From positions 1 to 64,000 of the forward strand of contig JAHDCX010000017.1 of the NCBI GenBank assembly GCA_020629635.1: DNA of 64,000 nt. The letters run 5' to 3'. Under the pieces are notes generated by a model. That model was not told the origin of the DNA. It worked only from the letters and a program-made list of their open reading frames with translations, and made no database searches. Shown piece by piece: positions 47,917 to 56,818 of this stretch. This DNA is from Acidimicrobiales bacterium (lineage in GTDB: Bacteria; Actinomycetota; Acidimicrobiia; Acidimicrobiales; SHLQ01). The translations under genes were made by a program, and so were the position numbers. How positions within the stretch are numbered: position 1 is the stretch's first letter; each line of letters opens with the position of its first letter.

Positions 47917-47929
47917 TAGTGTCGAAGGC
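47917..47929 (+). promoter_or_regulatory. -10 box of the luciferase-like gene, leaderless type
   Basis: TAGTGT at 47917-47922, seven bases, then the ATG at 47930. This favours 47930 over the ATG at 47912, which would lie upstream of the box. Confidence 0.5.
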
Positions 47930-48985
47930 ATGCTGGTCGAAACGCTCCTTCCGCTCGGCAAGCTCGATCCCGGTCTCCGTGAGCCGGACACGCCGCTCGA
48001 CAGCCGTGAGTTTGCGACACTGGCGCAGCGCGCCGAGTCGGTGGGTCTCGACGCAGTGCTGGTCGAGGAAACGAAGGACGACCCGTTCCAGTTGCTCGCG
48101 CTCGGCGCCGCTGCGACCGAACGCATCGGCGTCGGGACGTCGGTGTCGATGGCGTTTCCCCGAAGCCCGACGGTCACGGCGATGTCGGCCTGGTCGCTCC
48201 AAAAGCTGTCGAACGGTCGGGCGATCCTGGGGCTCGGAACGCAGGTGCGGGCCCATGTGGAGCGAAGATTTGGGCTGCCGTGGCGGGCGCCAGCGCCATG
48301 GATGCGCGACTACATCGGCGCAATGCGTGCGGTGTGGCAGACCTGGCAGACTGGCGAGACGCTGCGCTTCGAGAGCGAGCACTACTCACTCGACCTGATG
48401 GTTCCGCTCTTCGACCCCGGTCCGATCGACCATCCCGAGATCCCGGTCCACGTCGCCGCAATCGGCCCGAACATGTGCGCCATGGCCGGCGAGGTCGCGG
48501 ACGGTGTGCGGCTCCATCCGGTCTGCACGCCGCGGTTCATCGACGAAGCAGTGCTGCCTGCCGTCAGTCGTGGTGCGGCCCGATCTGGCCGGAGTCTCGA
48601 TGGGTTCGAGGTGTGCATGAAGCCGCTCGTCGGCACGGCGGAAACACCCGCCGCGCTCGATTCGGTGATCAGAACCGTTCGAGCTCGCGTGGCCTTCTAT
48701 CTCTCCACGCCGTCGTATCGACGGACGTTTGCGCTGCATGGGTGGGAGGGCATCGCCCGAGAGGCCTCCACCTTGTCTCGGGAGAAGCGGTGGGACGAGC
48801 TGCCCGACCTCGTGCACGACGAGATGTTGCACACCGTCGCCACGATCGGATTGCACGACGAGATCGGCGACCTGCTTCGGGACCGCTATCTCGGCCGATG
48901 CGACCGGATCGAGTTCTCGATCCCGGTCACCAGCGAGGACGACGCGGGCCGCCTCCGCGCCATCCTCGACGAGATCCGTCGCTGA
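47930..48985 (+). CDS. F420-dependent luciferase-like oxidoreductase
   Basis: 351 residues. The TIM-barrel pattern of the LLM family is clear: VETLLPLGKLDPG at the start, AQRAESVGLDAVLVEET, RIGVGTSVSMAFPRSPTVTAMSAWSLQKLSNGRAILGLGTQVRAHVERRFG, and IPVHVAAIGPNMCAMAGEVADGVRLHP. Enzymes with this pattern in actinobacteria use coenzyme F420; the FMN-dependent alternative cannot be excluded by eye. Substrate unknown. It is divergent from the GH2-like gene. Confidence 0.88.
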   Translation: MLVETLLPLGKLDPGLREPDTPLDSREFATLAQRAESVGLDAVLVEETKDDPFQLLALGAAATERIGVGTSVSMAFPRSPTVTAMSAWSLQKLSNGRAILGLGTQVRAHVERRFGLPWRAPAPWMRDYIGAMRAVWQTWQTGETLRFESEHYSLDLMVPLFDPGPIDHPEIPVHVAAIGPNMCAMAGEVADGVRLHPVCTPRFIDEAVLPAVSRGAARSGRSLDGFEVCMKPLVGTAETPAALDSVIRTVRARVAFYLSTPSYRRTFALHGWEGIAREASTLSREKRWDELPDLVHDEMLHTVATIGLHDEIGDLLRDRYLGRCDRIEFSIPVTSEDDAGRLRAILDEIRR

Positions 48986-48994
48986 CCCAGCTCG

Positions 48995-50131
48995 TCAGGG
49001 GCAGTTGACCGCGTCGTCGAGTCTGCAGTCGTCGGTTCCGGGACCGCCGTTTCCGGTGTCTCGAGCAGGTCCGCCCCGCAGGATGTCGTCGCCGTTGTCG
49101 CCGTGGAGCTCGTCGCGTCCGGCGTTGCCGAACATCGTGTCGCGCCCGGCTCCGCCGTGGAGGACGTCGTTGCCGGCGCGTCCACGGAGGCGATCGTGGC
49201 CTCGGCCGCCGTGGAGGAAATCGTTTCCGGTGCCGCCGACGACGTGGTCTTTGCCGTCCTCGCCAAAGACTCGATCGTCATCCTTGGAGCCGAAGAGCTG
49301 GTCTCGGCCGCCACCACCGAAGACCACGTCATCGCCGCGACCACCGTCGATGTGGTCGTCGTCGCCGGTGATGCCGTCTTCGGGCAGGTCGCCGACGAGC
49401 AGATCGTTGCCGCCATCGCCGTAGATGGTGTCGGCACCCATCCCGCCGACGATCAGGTCAGCCCCGTCGAGCCCACAGACGGTGTCGTTGCCGCCCAGCC
49501 CGTCGATGAAGTCGTCGAAGGGTGTGCCGAGGATGACGTCGTCGCCCTCCGTCGGCTGTTCGCCGGCCGCGATGTCGACCGTGGGTTCGAACCCGTTGCA
49601 GGGCCGTGGCGTCGTGATGTGCGCCATCTTGGACATCTCGATGTCGAGGAAGTTGAGCGTCGGACCCCACCATTCGCCATCGGTGAGCGTGAACGCATCC
49701 TGTGTCCAATCCCAGGTTCGAGCGTCGTTGTCGGTGTCCTCGAGGATCATCCCGGAGAGGTCTTGGCGTCCGGGGCCTCCGACGACGGTGATCGTGACGT
49801 CGAAGGTCCACCGAGACGTCCAGTCGATCGAGTGGGTGATTGCCGGCGTGTAGTCGGGCCCGAAGAAGAAGGTGAGTGCGCTCACGTTGGTCGGCTGGCG
49901 ATCGTCCAGCTCGACCGTGACGACGAGCTTGTCGTACTGGACGAACTCCGAGATCGGGGCATCGGGCGGACGGGAGTCGGGATGCCATTGCGGCACGATC
50001 CGCGAGATGTCGGGGATCTCGCTGTCGTTGGCTTGCGCGCCGGCGGTTGAGACGCTCAAGAGCGCTGCGAGTAGGCCGGTGATTGCCGCGATGGCGAGCT
50101 TGCCTCGACGGCTCGGGCGAGTCGGGTGCAT
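48995..50131 (-). CDS. Secreted RTX-type calcium-binding protein
   Basis: 378 residues. A signal peptide (RRGKLAIAAITGLLAALLSVSTAGAQA) is followed by a beta-rich domain of about 160 residues (VVTVELDDRQPTNVSALTFFFGP, WDWTQDAFTLTDGEWWGPTLNFLDI). From about residue 215 come some 15 GGxGxDxxx repeats of the haemolysin type (DGLGGNDTVCG, GGRGDDVVFGG), which fold as a calcium-filled beta roll. It ends CRLDDAVNCP. No protease or haemolysin domain is present, and no type I secretion genes adjoin; export is probably by Sec. Confidence 0.87.
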   Translation of the reverse strand: MHPTRPSRRGKLAIAAITGLLAALLSVSTAGAQANDSEIPDISRIVPQWHPDSRPPDAPISEFVQYDKLVVTVELDDRQPTNVSALTFFFGPDYTPAITHSIDWTSRWTFDVTITVVGGPGRQDLSGMILEDTDNDARTWDWTQDAFTLTDGEWWGPTLNFLDIEMSKMAHITTPRPCNGFEPTVDIAAGEQPTEGDDVILGTPFDDFIDGLGGNDTVCGLDGADLIVGGMGADTIYGDGGNDLLVGDLPEDGITGDDDHIDGGRGDDVVFGGGGRDQLFGSKDDDRVFGEDGKDHVVGGTGNDFLHGGRGHDRLRGRAGNDVLHGGAGRDTMFGNAGRDELHGDNGDDILRGGPARDTGNGGPGTDDCRLDDAVNCP

Positions 50132-50316
50132 GTCGGTCCTCTCGGTGACGATCCGCCGATCCGGTCCATCCAGAACCGATCGTCTGGACTATGGATCGGA
50201 CATCCAGAAGGTGACTTGACGAAATTCACCCGTTGCCGCGTGAAATCGGCTCGCCGGGCGGAATACGCTTGATGAAGAATCGTTGAAGAAAGCTCGCGAT
50301 CAAAGGAGAGGGTGTC
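50132..50316. other. Divergent gap between RTX and PAP2 genes
   Basis: 185 bases with no gene. It must carry both promoters. GGTGA at about 50208 and TCACC at about 50226 form a weak 5-bp inverted repeat. Nothing else stands out. Confidence 0.4.
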
Positions 50317-51117
50317 GTGGCGGCGACGACGACGTGTGGAGATGAGGTGCGCGCCGGGGCTGGCGACGTCGCGCTCCAGGTCGGCGTGCTCGCTGGCGCG
50401 CTCGGGCTCTACCTGGCAACGCGCCGCGTCACGATGGGCTCGATCGAGCAGGCCGAGCAGAACGCATTCGACATCTTGGCGTTCGAGGCGCGTTTCGGAC
50501 TCGACTTCGAGGCAGGTGCTCAGGCGCTCATCATCGACAACCCGGTCATGGTCACGCTCATGAACTGGGTGTACGTGTGGGGTCACTGGCCCGTGCTCGG
50601 CGTGACCGCCGTCTGGTTGTTCCTCAATCGCCGCGAAACCTTTGCCCGGTACCGGAACGCACTCGTGTTGTCGGGCCTGATGGGACTCGTGGTCTTCGCG
50701 CTGTACCCGGTCGCACCGCCACGCCTGCTCGACATCGGCATGGTCGACACCGTCCACGACCTGTCGAGCTCATATCAGATCCTTCAACCGCCGTCGCTCG
50801 TCAACCAATACGCGGCCATGCCGAGTTTCCACGTCGGGTGGAACGTGCTGGTCGCGATCGCGGTGTACCACGCCTCCCGCAACCCCGAACTCCGCTTCTT
50901 CGCGGCGGCGGGCCCGGTACTGATGATCGCGTCGGTCGTGTTGACCGCCAATCACTACATCCTCGATGCGGTGGCTGGCATCGCGCTGGTGGTCGTGGCG
51001 TGGGAGATCGGCGATCGTTTGGCCATTTGGACTCAGAGTCGACGGTGTGACGATCGATACACTAGAGACGATGACCACCGTCGAACGATTGCCTCTCACG
51101 CGTCAGCGGATCGCTGA
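50317..51117 (+). CDS. PAP2-superfamily membrane protein (inositolphosphotransferase-like)
   Basis: 266 residues from a GTG with AAGGAGAGG 5-12 nt upstream. About six helices. The PAP2 signatures are ALYPVAPPRLL, AAMPSFHVGWNVLVA (catalytic His) and TANHYILDAVAG (second His), as in the Aur1/Ipt1-like branch. It may move a phospho-group on a lipid. The last 15 codons overlap the start of the next gene by 47 bp, and those residues (RYTRDDDHRRTIASHASADR) do not look conserved. Confidence 0.87.
   Translation: MAATTTCGDEVRAGAGDVALQVGVLAGALGLYLATRRVTMGSIEQAEQNAFDILAFEARFGLDFEAGAQALIIDNPVMVTLMNWVYVWGHWPVLGVTAVWLFLNRRETFARYRNALVLSGLMGLVVFALYPVAPPRLLDIGMVDTVHDLSSSYQILQPPSLVNQYAAMPSFHVGWNVLVAIAVYHASRNPELRFFAAAGPVLMIASVVLTANHYILDAVAGIALVVVAWEIGDRLAIWTQSRRCDDRYTRDDDHRRTIASHASADR
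51058..51070 (+). promoter_or_regulatory. -10 box of the second tetR gene, leaderless type
   Basis: TACACT at 51058-51063, seven bases, then ATG at 51071. The promoter lies inside the end of the PAP2 gene. Confidence 0.5.
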
Positions 51118-51718
51118 CGCCGCAATCGAGCTCGGCGACACCGAGGGCCTCGAGGCGCTCACCATGCGACGGGTGGGAGCCGCGCTCGGGGTCGAGGCGA
51201 TGTCGCTCTACAACCACATCGCCAACAAGGAAGACCTCTTCGACGCCATGGGCGAGGTGCTCTACGGCGAGGTCATGGACGAGTTTGAGATCGACGAGTC
51301 TCTCCGTTGGCGTGAGAACGCGTTCGTGCTGGTCCGGGCCTACTACGACGTCGCCATGCGGCACCCGAACCTGTTCCCACTGATTTCGGATCGACCGTTC
51401 CCGTCGGGCACGAAGATCGAGTTCCTGCGAACGGTCTACGAGATCTTCGTCTCGGCCGGTTTCTCCAACGATGAAGCGGGCCTCATGTTCTCGATCGCAT
51501 CCAACTGGCTGACCGGCACGGTCCGGTCAGAGTTGGGGCTCATGCGACGCCTCCAAGAAGACGGCATCCAGATCAGCAAAGACGATGTCCCTACGGAAAT
51601 GCACTCGACGATCGACTTCATGGAGGCGTGCAGTGCATGGACTCCCGAGGATCGCCTGACACGCGGCTACGACATGTTGATCGCCGGCATCGAGATGGAA
51701 CTCCAGAAGCGATCCTGA
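51071..51718 (+). CDS. TetR-family regulator with TetR_C-type ligand domain
   Basis: 215 residues. The N-terminal HTH reads LTRQRIADAAIELGDTEGLEALTMRRVGAALGVEAMSLYNHIANKEDLFDAMGEVLYGEV, typical of the TetR class with a TetR_C-type domain. The next gene, on the other strand, is an MMPL exporter; TetR genes often control such exporters. The TTAC-N3-GTAA boxes upstream of the exporter are not repeated at this gene's own promoter, so autoregulation by the same sites is not evident. Confidence 0.88.
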   Translation: MTTVERLPLTRQRIADAAIELGDTEGLEALTMRRVGAALGVEAMSLYNHIANKEDLFDAMGEVLYGEVMDEFEIDESLRWRENAFVLVRAYYDVAMRHPNLFPLISDRPFPSGTKIEFLRTVYEIFVSAGFSNDEAGLMFSIASNWLTGTVRSELGLMRRLQEDGIQISKDDVPTEMHSTIDFMEACSAWTPEDRLTRGYDMLIAGIEMELQKRS

Positions 51719-51769
51719 GCCGTCACCGCCGAACGTCGTGCGCTGAGCTGCGGCGGGGGAGCGGTTCGT

Positions 51770-53914
51770 TCAGACGACGAGCGCGTGATCGGGCTCGATT
51801 GCGTCGGGTGCTGACGCTGGTGCCGGCGTGCTTGGAGGCTCGTGCAGGCCGAACCGGTCGTGGAAGCGACGGAGGGGAGCGGGCGCCCACCAGTTCCATT
51901 CGCCCATGAGCTTCATGGCGGCAGGCACGAACAGCGAGCGCACGATCGTGGCGTCGAGCAGGATCGCCACGGCGAGGCCGACGCCGAGCACCTTGATGTC
52001 GATCGATTCGCCCGTGGCGAAGGCACCGAACACAAGGGCGATCAGCAGTGCTGCCGAGGTGATGACCCGGCCCGTGCGCTGCAGGCCCTGGACGACGGCT
52101 TCGTCGTTGTCGCCGGTCTCGTCGTGGATCTCCTTGATCCGGGACAGGAGGAACACCTCGTAGTCCATGGAGAGGCCGAAGGCGAGGAAGAACAGGAGGA
52201 ACGGGTTCCAGAGCCCGATGTAGCCGTTGGTCTCGAAGTCGAGCAGGCCACCGAGATTTCCGTCTTGGAAGCCCCAGACCATGAGCCCGAACGTGGCGGT
52301 AAGCGACAGCATGTTCATCGCCAAGGCCTTGAACGGCATGATCACCGACCCGGTGAGCATGAACAGCAGGATGATCGTCGAGGTGATCACGAAGGCAAGC
52401 GCCCACGGGGTGCGCTCGAACAACGCGTCGCGCTGGTCGATCAGCATGGCTGCGGGCCCGCCGACAGACGTCTCGAAGCCGGGCTCGAGCGAGCGAAGAT
52501 CCTGGACCACGTCCTCGGCGACCGATCCCTGTGCGGGTCCGTCGGGGAGGATGTCGATCACGGTGAGTTCGGTGGCGCCGATCGGACGGACCTGGGCGCC
52601 GAGCACCCCGTCGGTCGCCGACACGGTGGCGAGGTAGGTCTCGATCGCCGCAGGGTCCGCGGTCTCGGCAATGACCGTGATCGGCTCTTCGCCACCGATG
52701 GCGAATCGTTCGTCTCGCACGTCGAGCAACTGGCGCGTCTCGAGCGACTCGGGCAGTTGGTCGGCGCCGGGAATCTGCAGGCGGACGCCGGCGAAGGGGA
52801 GTGCCAGTGCGATGAGGCCGGCGGCCACGACGACGGCCACGAGGAGCGCCCGTCGTTGGACGAAGCGGGCGACCCGTCCGAAGAACGCGCCGGACTCCTT
52901 GGTGCGATCGGCCGGGGCGATCTTTTCGCCGATCAGCATGAGCAAGGACGGCAGCAGCGTGATGGCGGCGGCCATCGCCAAGAAGACCACGCCGATGGCA
53001 CCCATGCCGATCGAGGGGAACACGTTGCCGTTCATCATCAGGAAGCCGCCGAGTGCGAGGGCGACCGTGATGCCAGAGAACAACACGGTGACGCCCGCAG
53101 TCTTGACCGTTCGGGTTGTCGCTGCGGTGACGTCGAGTCCGGCCGCACGTTCCTCTCGGAAGCGATAGACGACGAGGAGGGCGTAGTCGACGGCCAGTCC
53201 GATACCGAGCATCGTCGCGGCGTTGAGGGCGAAGAGCTGAACGTCGGTGACGTACGTGAGGCCCCAGAGAATGAAGAGCGTGCCCGGCACGGCGACCGAC
53301 GCGACGGCGAGGGGGAGGCTCGCCGCCCGGAGGCCACCGAAGACGAACAGCGCGACGATCAACGTGACGGGCAGTGTCAGCAACTCCGCCCGCTGGATGT
53401 CCCGTTCGTTCTGCTCGACCGACTCTCGGTCGAGCACGGCGATGCCGCCTACCAGGACCTCCGGAGCCTCAACAGCCCGAAGCTCGGCTTCGACTTCCTC
53501 GACGAGCTCGGTGAACTCGTCTTCGGGGAGGTCTCGGTCGAGAACCACCGAGATGATGGTCGCCCGTTCGTCGATCGACGTGAAGAGCGGGCCCTCGTCG
53601 TAGGTGTGGAGGACCGTTCGTACATGAGCATTGCGTGAAAGTCGGTCATCGGTGTTGCGCACCTCCTGTGCGAATTGGGGGTTGGTGAGATCGATCCCGT
53701 CGTAGAGCGCCACGACGTCGGCGGCGCTCGCGCCGTACTCGGCGAGGGTCTCGTCGACGATCGCCGACTCGGTGTTCGTGTCACCCTCGGCAACGGTTTC
53801 GAATCGTTCGACGGCGTTGCCGCCGAAGACGACGGCGATGGTGACGAACGCAAGCCAGGCCGCAAGCACGGTCTTGGGGCGGTGGACGACGGCGTTGGCG
53901 AGTCGGCTGAACAT
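51770..53914 (-). CDS. MMPL/RND-family exporter
   Basis: 714 residues, complete. Twelve helices in two blocks, each preceded by a periplasmic domain. The proton-relay motifs are GIGLAVDYALLVVYRFREER and GLSMDYEVFLLSRIKEIHDE, both with Asp-Tyr as in MmpL3, unlike the Asp-Phe pairs of the exporter at the left window edge. The tail after the last helix is short and Pro/Ala-rich. Substrate unknown; lipids and drugs are typical. The upstream region carries an array of palindromic operator boxes. Confidence 0.93.
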   Translation of the reverse strand: MFSRLANAVVHRPKTVLAAWLAFVTIAVVFGGNAVERFETVAEGDTNTESAIVDETLAEYGASAADVVALYDGIDLTNPQFAQEVRNTDDRLSRNAHVRTVLHTYDEGPLFTSIDERATIISVVLDRDLPEDEFTELVEEVEAELRAVEAPEVLVGGIAVLDRESVEQNERDIQRAELLTLPVTLIVALFVFGGLRAASLPLAVASVAVPGTLFILWGLTYVTDVQLFALNAATMLGIGLAVDYALLVVYRFREERAAGLDVTAATTRTVKTAGVTVLFSGITVALALGGFLMMNGNVFPSIGMGAIGVVFLAMAAAITLLPSLLMLIGEKIAPADRTKESGAFFGRVARFVQRRALLVAVVVAAGLIALALPFAGVRLQIPGADQLPESLETRQLLDVRDERFAIGGEEPITVIAETADPAAIETYLATVSATDGVLGAQVRPIGATELTVIDILPDGPAQGSVAEDVVQDLRSLEPGFETSVGGPAAMLIDQRDALFERTPWALAFVITSTIILLFMLTGSVIMPFKALAMNMLSLTATFGLMVWGFQDGNLGGLLDFETNGYIGLWNPFLLFFLAFGLSMDYEVFLLSRIKEIHDETGDNDEAVVQGLQRTGRVITSAALLIALVFGAFATGESIDIKVLGVGLAVAILLDATIVRSLFVPAAMKLMGEWNWWAPAPLRRFHDRFGLHEPPSTPAPASAPDAIEPDHALVV

Positions 53915-53956
53915 GGGTCTGCGTACGCTCCAGGTGGAAGGGACTTACTCCGCAAA

Positions 53957-54003
53957 CTTACGAAGTAAACTTATATCGTAAGTCGTACAGACTTACACAG
54001 TAA
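53957..54003. promoter_or_regulatory. Operator array upstream of the second MMPL exporter
   Basis: Two copies of TTAC-N3-GTAA (53958-53968 and 53993-54003, 35 bp apart) and a perfect GTAAGTC-N5-GACTTAC (53978-53996) overlapping the second. CTTACGA / TCGTAAG also pair across the first half. The segment is AT-rich against the genome, and on the reverse strand TATAAG and TTGACG offer promoter boxes. TetR-type control is likely. Confidence 0.65.
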
Positions 54004-54076
54004 GCGTCAAGTGGATCGCGTCGATTTCTGGTGTGACGTCGGCCTCAGCCCCGACGAAACCGGCGGCGAAAGAGCG

Positions 54077-55330
54077 CTAACGCGTCGGGGAGTGGAGAAT
54101 CGTCTCGTCGACGACGGGGCCTTCCGGGACGCGGAAGAACGCGGCCAGGACGAATGCGGCTGCTGCGCCGATCGTGAGGAGTGCGCCCAGCGACGTTGCT
54201 TCGGCGAACGGGCCCCCGAGCAGGTTGGCGAACGGAACGACGCCACCGAAGGACAGCACCCAGATCGCGGCGACCCGGCCGCGGATGGACGAGTCGACGT
54301 GTTCCTGCCAGGCGACGGCCAACGCGGTGGGGAGCGTGAAGTAGAAGAGGGCGACGAGGAAGATGGCGACGTACGCAATGCCGATCGAGCGGATCGTCGA
54401 CAGCCAGAAGAGGCTCAGGCCAAAGCCGATGAGCGTTCCACGGATCACGAGCATCCGAGGCGCCCGCAAGAGCACCGTTCCTACCATCAACGCGCCCAGC
54501 AACGCTCCCGCCCCGAAGACCGCATAGAAGCGGCCGTACTCGCTGCTGCGCGAATCGACGCCGAGGTTGACCTCGGCGATCGCGGGCAGCTGCCCGATGA
54601 AGGGCAGGCAAAAGAAGGCGAACAGCGCCATCAGCCCGAGTGGTCGGCCGACCTGCGGTGCCCGGTGCGCGACCCGCAGTCCGCCGAGCATTCGGTCGGA
54701 CAAGGACCGCGAGACCGCCGTGGCCGGCGGAAGGTCGAGTCGAGAGATGGCGACGATCACCACGAGGTAGAGGAGCGCATTGAGCGCAAACACTTCGGCG
54801 AAGCCGAACGTGGCCGTCAGGACGCCACCGATGGCCGGACCGATGATGCGCGAGCCATTCGTCTGGACCGAGTTGAGCGAGACCGCCGCCTTCAGGTTTG
54901 CTTCGCCCGCCACGAGCGGCAGGACCGACGTGAACGCGGGTGCATACAGACCCTGGCCGAGACCGATCACAAAGACGAGCAGAAGGAGCAGCGACTCGCT
55001 GATGCCGTCGTCGATGAGGAAGCCGGCCAGCACGAACGTGAACGCCATCTGCCAGATCTGGGTCGACATGAGCAGCGTGCGTCGGTTGGCCGTGTCGGCG
55101 AGCGATCCACCGATCAGGCTCAAGAAGCCGAGCGGGCCGAGTTGGGCGAAGATGATGTACCCGAGAAACGCGTTCGATTCGGTGAGCTCCCAGCCGAGCA
55201 CGCCAAGCGCGGCGAACTGCATCCAGCGGCCAGAGTTGGAGATCAGCGAGGCGATGAAGAGCAGGCGGAAGTCCGGCACCGAAAGCGCATCGCGGGCAGA
55301 GCCGGTCTGCTGTGGTGGTGCCGATGCCAT
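54077..55330 (-). CDS. MFS transporter, EntS/MFS_3 type
   Basis: 417 residues with twelve helices. The start DALSVPDFRLLFIASLISNSGRWMQFAALGVLGWELT and the loop SLADTANRRTLLMSTQIWQM fit the MFS_3 group that includes the enterobactin exporter and drug exporters. The ATG at 55330 is chosen because TACGGT ends 7 nt upstream; a GTG three codons earlier lies too close to that box. Substrate unknown. It lies upstream of the MMPL exporter on the same strand, with the operator array between them. Confidence 0.88.
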   Translation of the reverse strand: MASAPPQQTGSARDALSVPDFRLLFIASLISNSGRWMQFAALGVLGWELTESNAFLGYIIFAQLGPLGFLSLIGGSLADTANRRTLLMSTQIWQMAFTFVLAGFLIDDGISESLLLLLVFVIGLGQGLYAPAFTSVLPLVAGEANLKAAVSLNSVQTNGSRIIGPAIGGVLTATFGFAEVFALNALLYLVVIVAISRLDLPPATAVSRSLSDRMLGGLRVAHRAPQVGRPLGLMALFAFFCLPFIGQLPAIAEVNLGVDSRSSEYGRFYAVFGAGALLGALMVGTVLLRAPRMLVIRGTLIGFGLSLFWLSTIRSIGIAYVAIFLVALFYFTLPTALAVAWQEHVDSSIRGRVAAIWVLSFGGVVPFANLLGGPFAEATSLGALLTIGAAAAFVLAAFFRVPEGPVVDETILHSPTR

Positions 55331-55403
55331 CTCTCGCACCGTACGAGGGTGCCCCTCGGTTGCTGTCGACGTGTGACCGAAACGTCGACGCAGGCTCGTC
55401 AGG

Positions 55404-56003
55404 TCAGCCGAGAGAAAACAGTCGGTACGGAGCGTCGTCTTTTTCGTACTGCATGATGAACCGCTCTCGGTGCCCTCTGCTCTCCACGACCTCGATCTGT
55501 TGGGTCAGTGGTTCGGAGACTGACCAGAGGACGCCGTCGAAGTCCCATGCGTCGGTGAACCACGGTTCGATGACGTCGAGCAGGCGGTGGTCCATGCCGT
55601 CCGCGAGTCGAGAGGTCCGGATCCAGAACGAGATGACGACTTCGTAGTCCTCGTACCGGTGGTCGCTCGTGGGCGTCACCGTCGTCTTGGTGAAGTACCT
55701 CGAGGTGATCGGGAAGAGGTAGGTGCAGCCGAGACAGGTGGTGTTGGCCGCGTCGAACACGGTGAAGGTGAACCCCTCGCGCCTGATGTGCTCCTGCTCG
55801 TGGCGGTCGAGGTCTGCATAGTTGCCGTCGAGCGTGAAGTCATCGGCCGGCCACGTCGACTGTTCCCACACGCGCAGGAAGTCCTTCGACTCCATGACCG
55901 CCTCGTAGTCCGGCTCAACGTCGCCGACGGTCAACGGGCGGATCGTGAACTCGTCGGTCGAGATCCCATCAGGGATGCGCGCGTCAGGATTCCAAAAGAT
56001 CAT
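55404..56003 (-). CDS. GNAT-like acetyltransferase-fold protein
   Basis: 199 residues from the ATG at 56003. FTIRPLTVGDVEPDYEAVMESKDFLRVW at the start, CLGCTYLFPITSR in the middle and YEVVISFWIRTSRLADGMDHRLLDVIEPWF follow the GNAT strand-helix order, but the acetyl-CoA loop (RxxGxG/A) is not clear. The DYEVV / WIR pattern is seen in uncharacterised actinobacterial GNAT-like proteins. It lies just downstream of a 27-bp palindromic element. Confidence 0.65.
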   Translation of the reverse strand: MIFWNPDARIPDGISTDEFTIRPLTVGDVEPDYEAVMESKDFLRVWEQSTWPADDFTLDGNYADLDRHEQEHIRREGFTFTVFDAANTTCLGCTYLFPITSRYFTKTTVTPTSDHRYEDYEVVISFWIRTSRLADGMDHRLLDVIEPWFTDAWDFDGVLWSVSEPLTQQIEVVESRGHRERFIMQYEKDDAPYRLFSLG

Positions 56004-56018
56004 GCCCTCACCATTATC

Positions 56019-56086
56019 GGGGTCAAGTCTCAACAAGTAACAGGTCGGGGGCGGGCAGCACCTGTTACTTGTTGAGACTTGACCCC
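56019..56086. repeat. Perfect 27-bp inverted repeat (REP-like element)
   Basis: Arms 56019-56045 and 56060-56086 are perfect reverse complements over 27 bp, with a 14-nt G-rich spacer. The outer ends read GGGGTCAAGTCTC and GAGACTTGACCCC. The right arm contains the TAA stop of the neighbouring hydrolase gene. The form matches palindromic REP elements mobilised by REP-associated tyrosine transposases, which often end in similar GACNTGACCCC sequences. No transposase is present here. It may also act as a strong terminator. Confidence 0.85.
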
Positions 56087-56814
56087 ACGAAGTTGGCGAA
56101 GGCGGTGGGGTGGCTGCGATGGGCGCCGTGGCCGGCGTTGGGGATCGTGATCACGCTGGCGTCGGGGATTTCGTCGGCCAACTCGTCGACGGCGCGGATG
56201 TGTTCGGGCATCGACGCATCGCCTTTGCCGAGCGCGACCTTCGCCGTGATGTCGAAGGGCTCGAACGGTGCCGCCCGGCGACCAGCGGCCAGGTCGATCT
56301 GCAGCGCAGGGCCCTCGGCGAGGTACATCGCTCGAACCGACTCCGTCGTCCCCTCCCACGCGGCTCGCCCGATGATCACGTCATGGAATCGGCGCACGCT
56401 CTGCTCTGGCGTTTCGCCGTCGAGCAGGCAGAGATCGTCGGGCCACCAGTCCTTCCATCCGGTCGGAGGTTCGAACGCACCGATCGACGCAAATCGCTCC
56501 GGCGCCACGGACGCCGCCGTCAAGGTGGTGAGGGCGCCGATCGAATGGCCAACGACGGTCGCAGGTTTGTCGGGCGACACCTCGTCGACGATCGTCAACA
56601 GGTCGGCGACGTGGCGTTCGAAGTCGCGTGGTGGGCCCACGTCGAGTGACTTGTTGTAGCCGCGCCGGTCGTAGAGCACCGACGAGATGCCGTCGTCGGC
56701 CAATCGGCGGGCGACGCGGCGGAAGGAGTTGTGCCGGTCGAGCGCGCCGTGGACGAGGATGACCGTTGCGGTGGGGTCGGCGGCGTCGATCCGCTGGAGG
56801 TGGAGGTCGCTCAC
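56065..56814 (-). CDS. Alpha/beta hydrolase
   Basis: 249 residues from a GTG at 56814. The oxyanion motif is VILVHGALDRHNSFRRVA, the elbow VVGHSIGALTTLTAAS with a Ser nucleophile, and the base NAGHGAHRSHP. RRGYNKSLDVGP is typical of lipase/epoxide-type hydrolases. The start comes 4 nt after the stop of the aminotransferase gene, so both are in one operon. The last residues (SSLNK) and the stop fall in the arm of the palindromic element, which may have replaced the original 3' end. Confidence 0.87.
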   Translation of the reverse strand: MSDLHLQRIDAADPTATVILVHGALDRHNSFRRVARRLADDGISSVLYDRRGYNKSLDVGPPRDFERHVADLLTIVDEVSPDKPATVVGHSIGALTTLTAASVAPERFASIGAFEPPTGWKDWWPDDLCLLDGETPEQSVRRFHDVIIGRAAWEGTTESVRAMYLAEGPALQIDLAAGRRAAPFEPFDITAKVALGKGDASMPEHIRAVDELADEIPDASVITIPNAGHGAHRSHPTAFANFVGSSLNK

Positions 56815-56818
56815 CTCG

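Noticed and set aside
51842-53638. 598-residue forward frame opposite the second MMPL gene
   Set aside because: Asp/Glu/His-rich antisense shadow; the reverse strand is a clear MMPL exporter.
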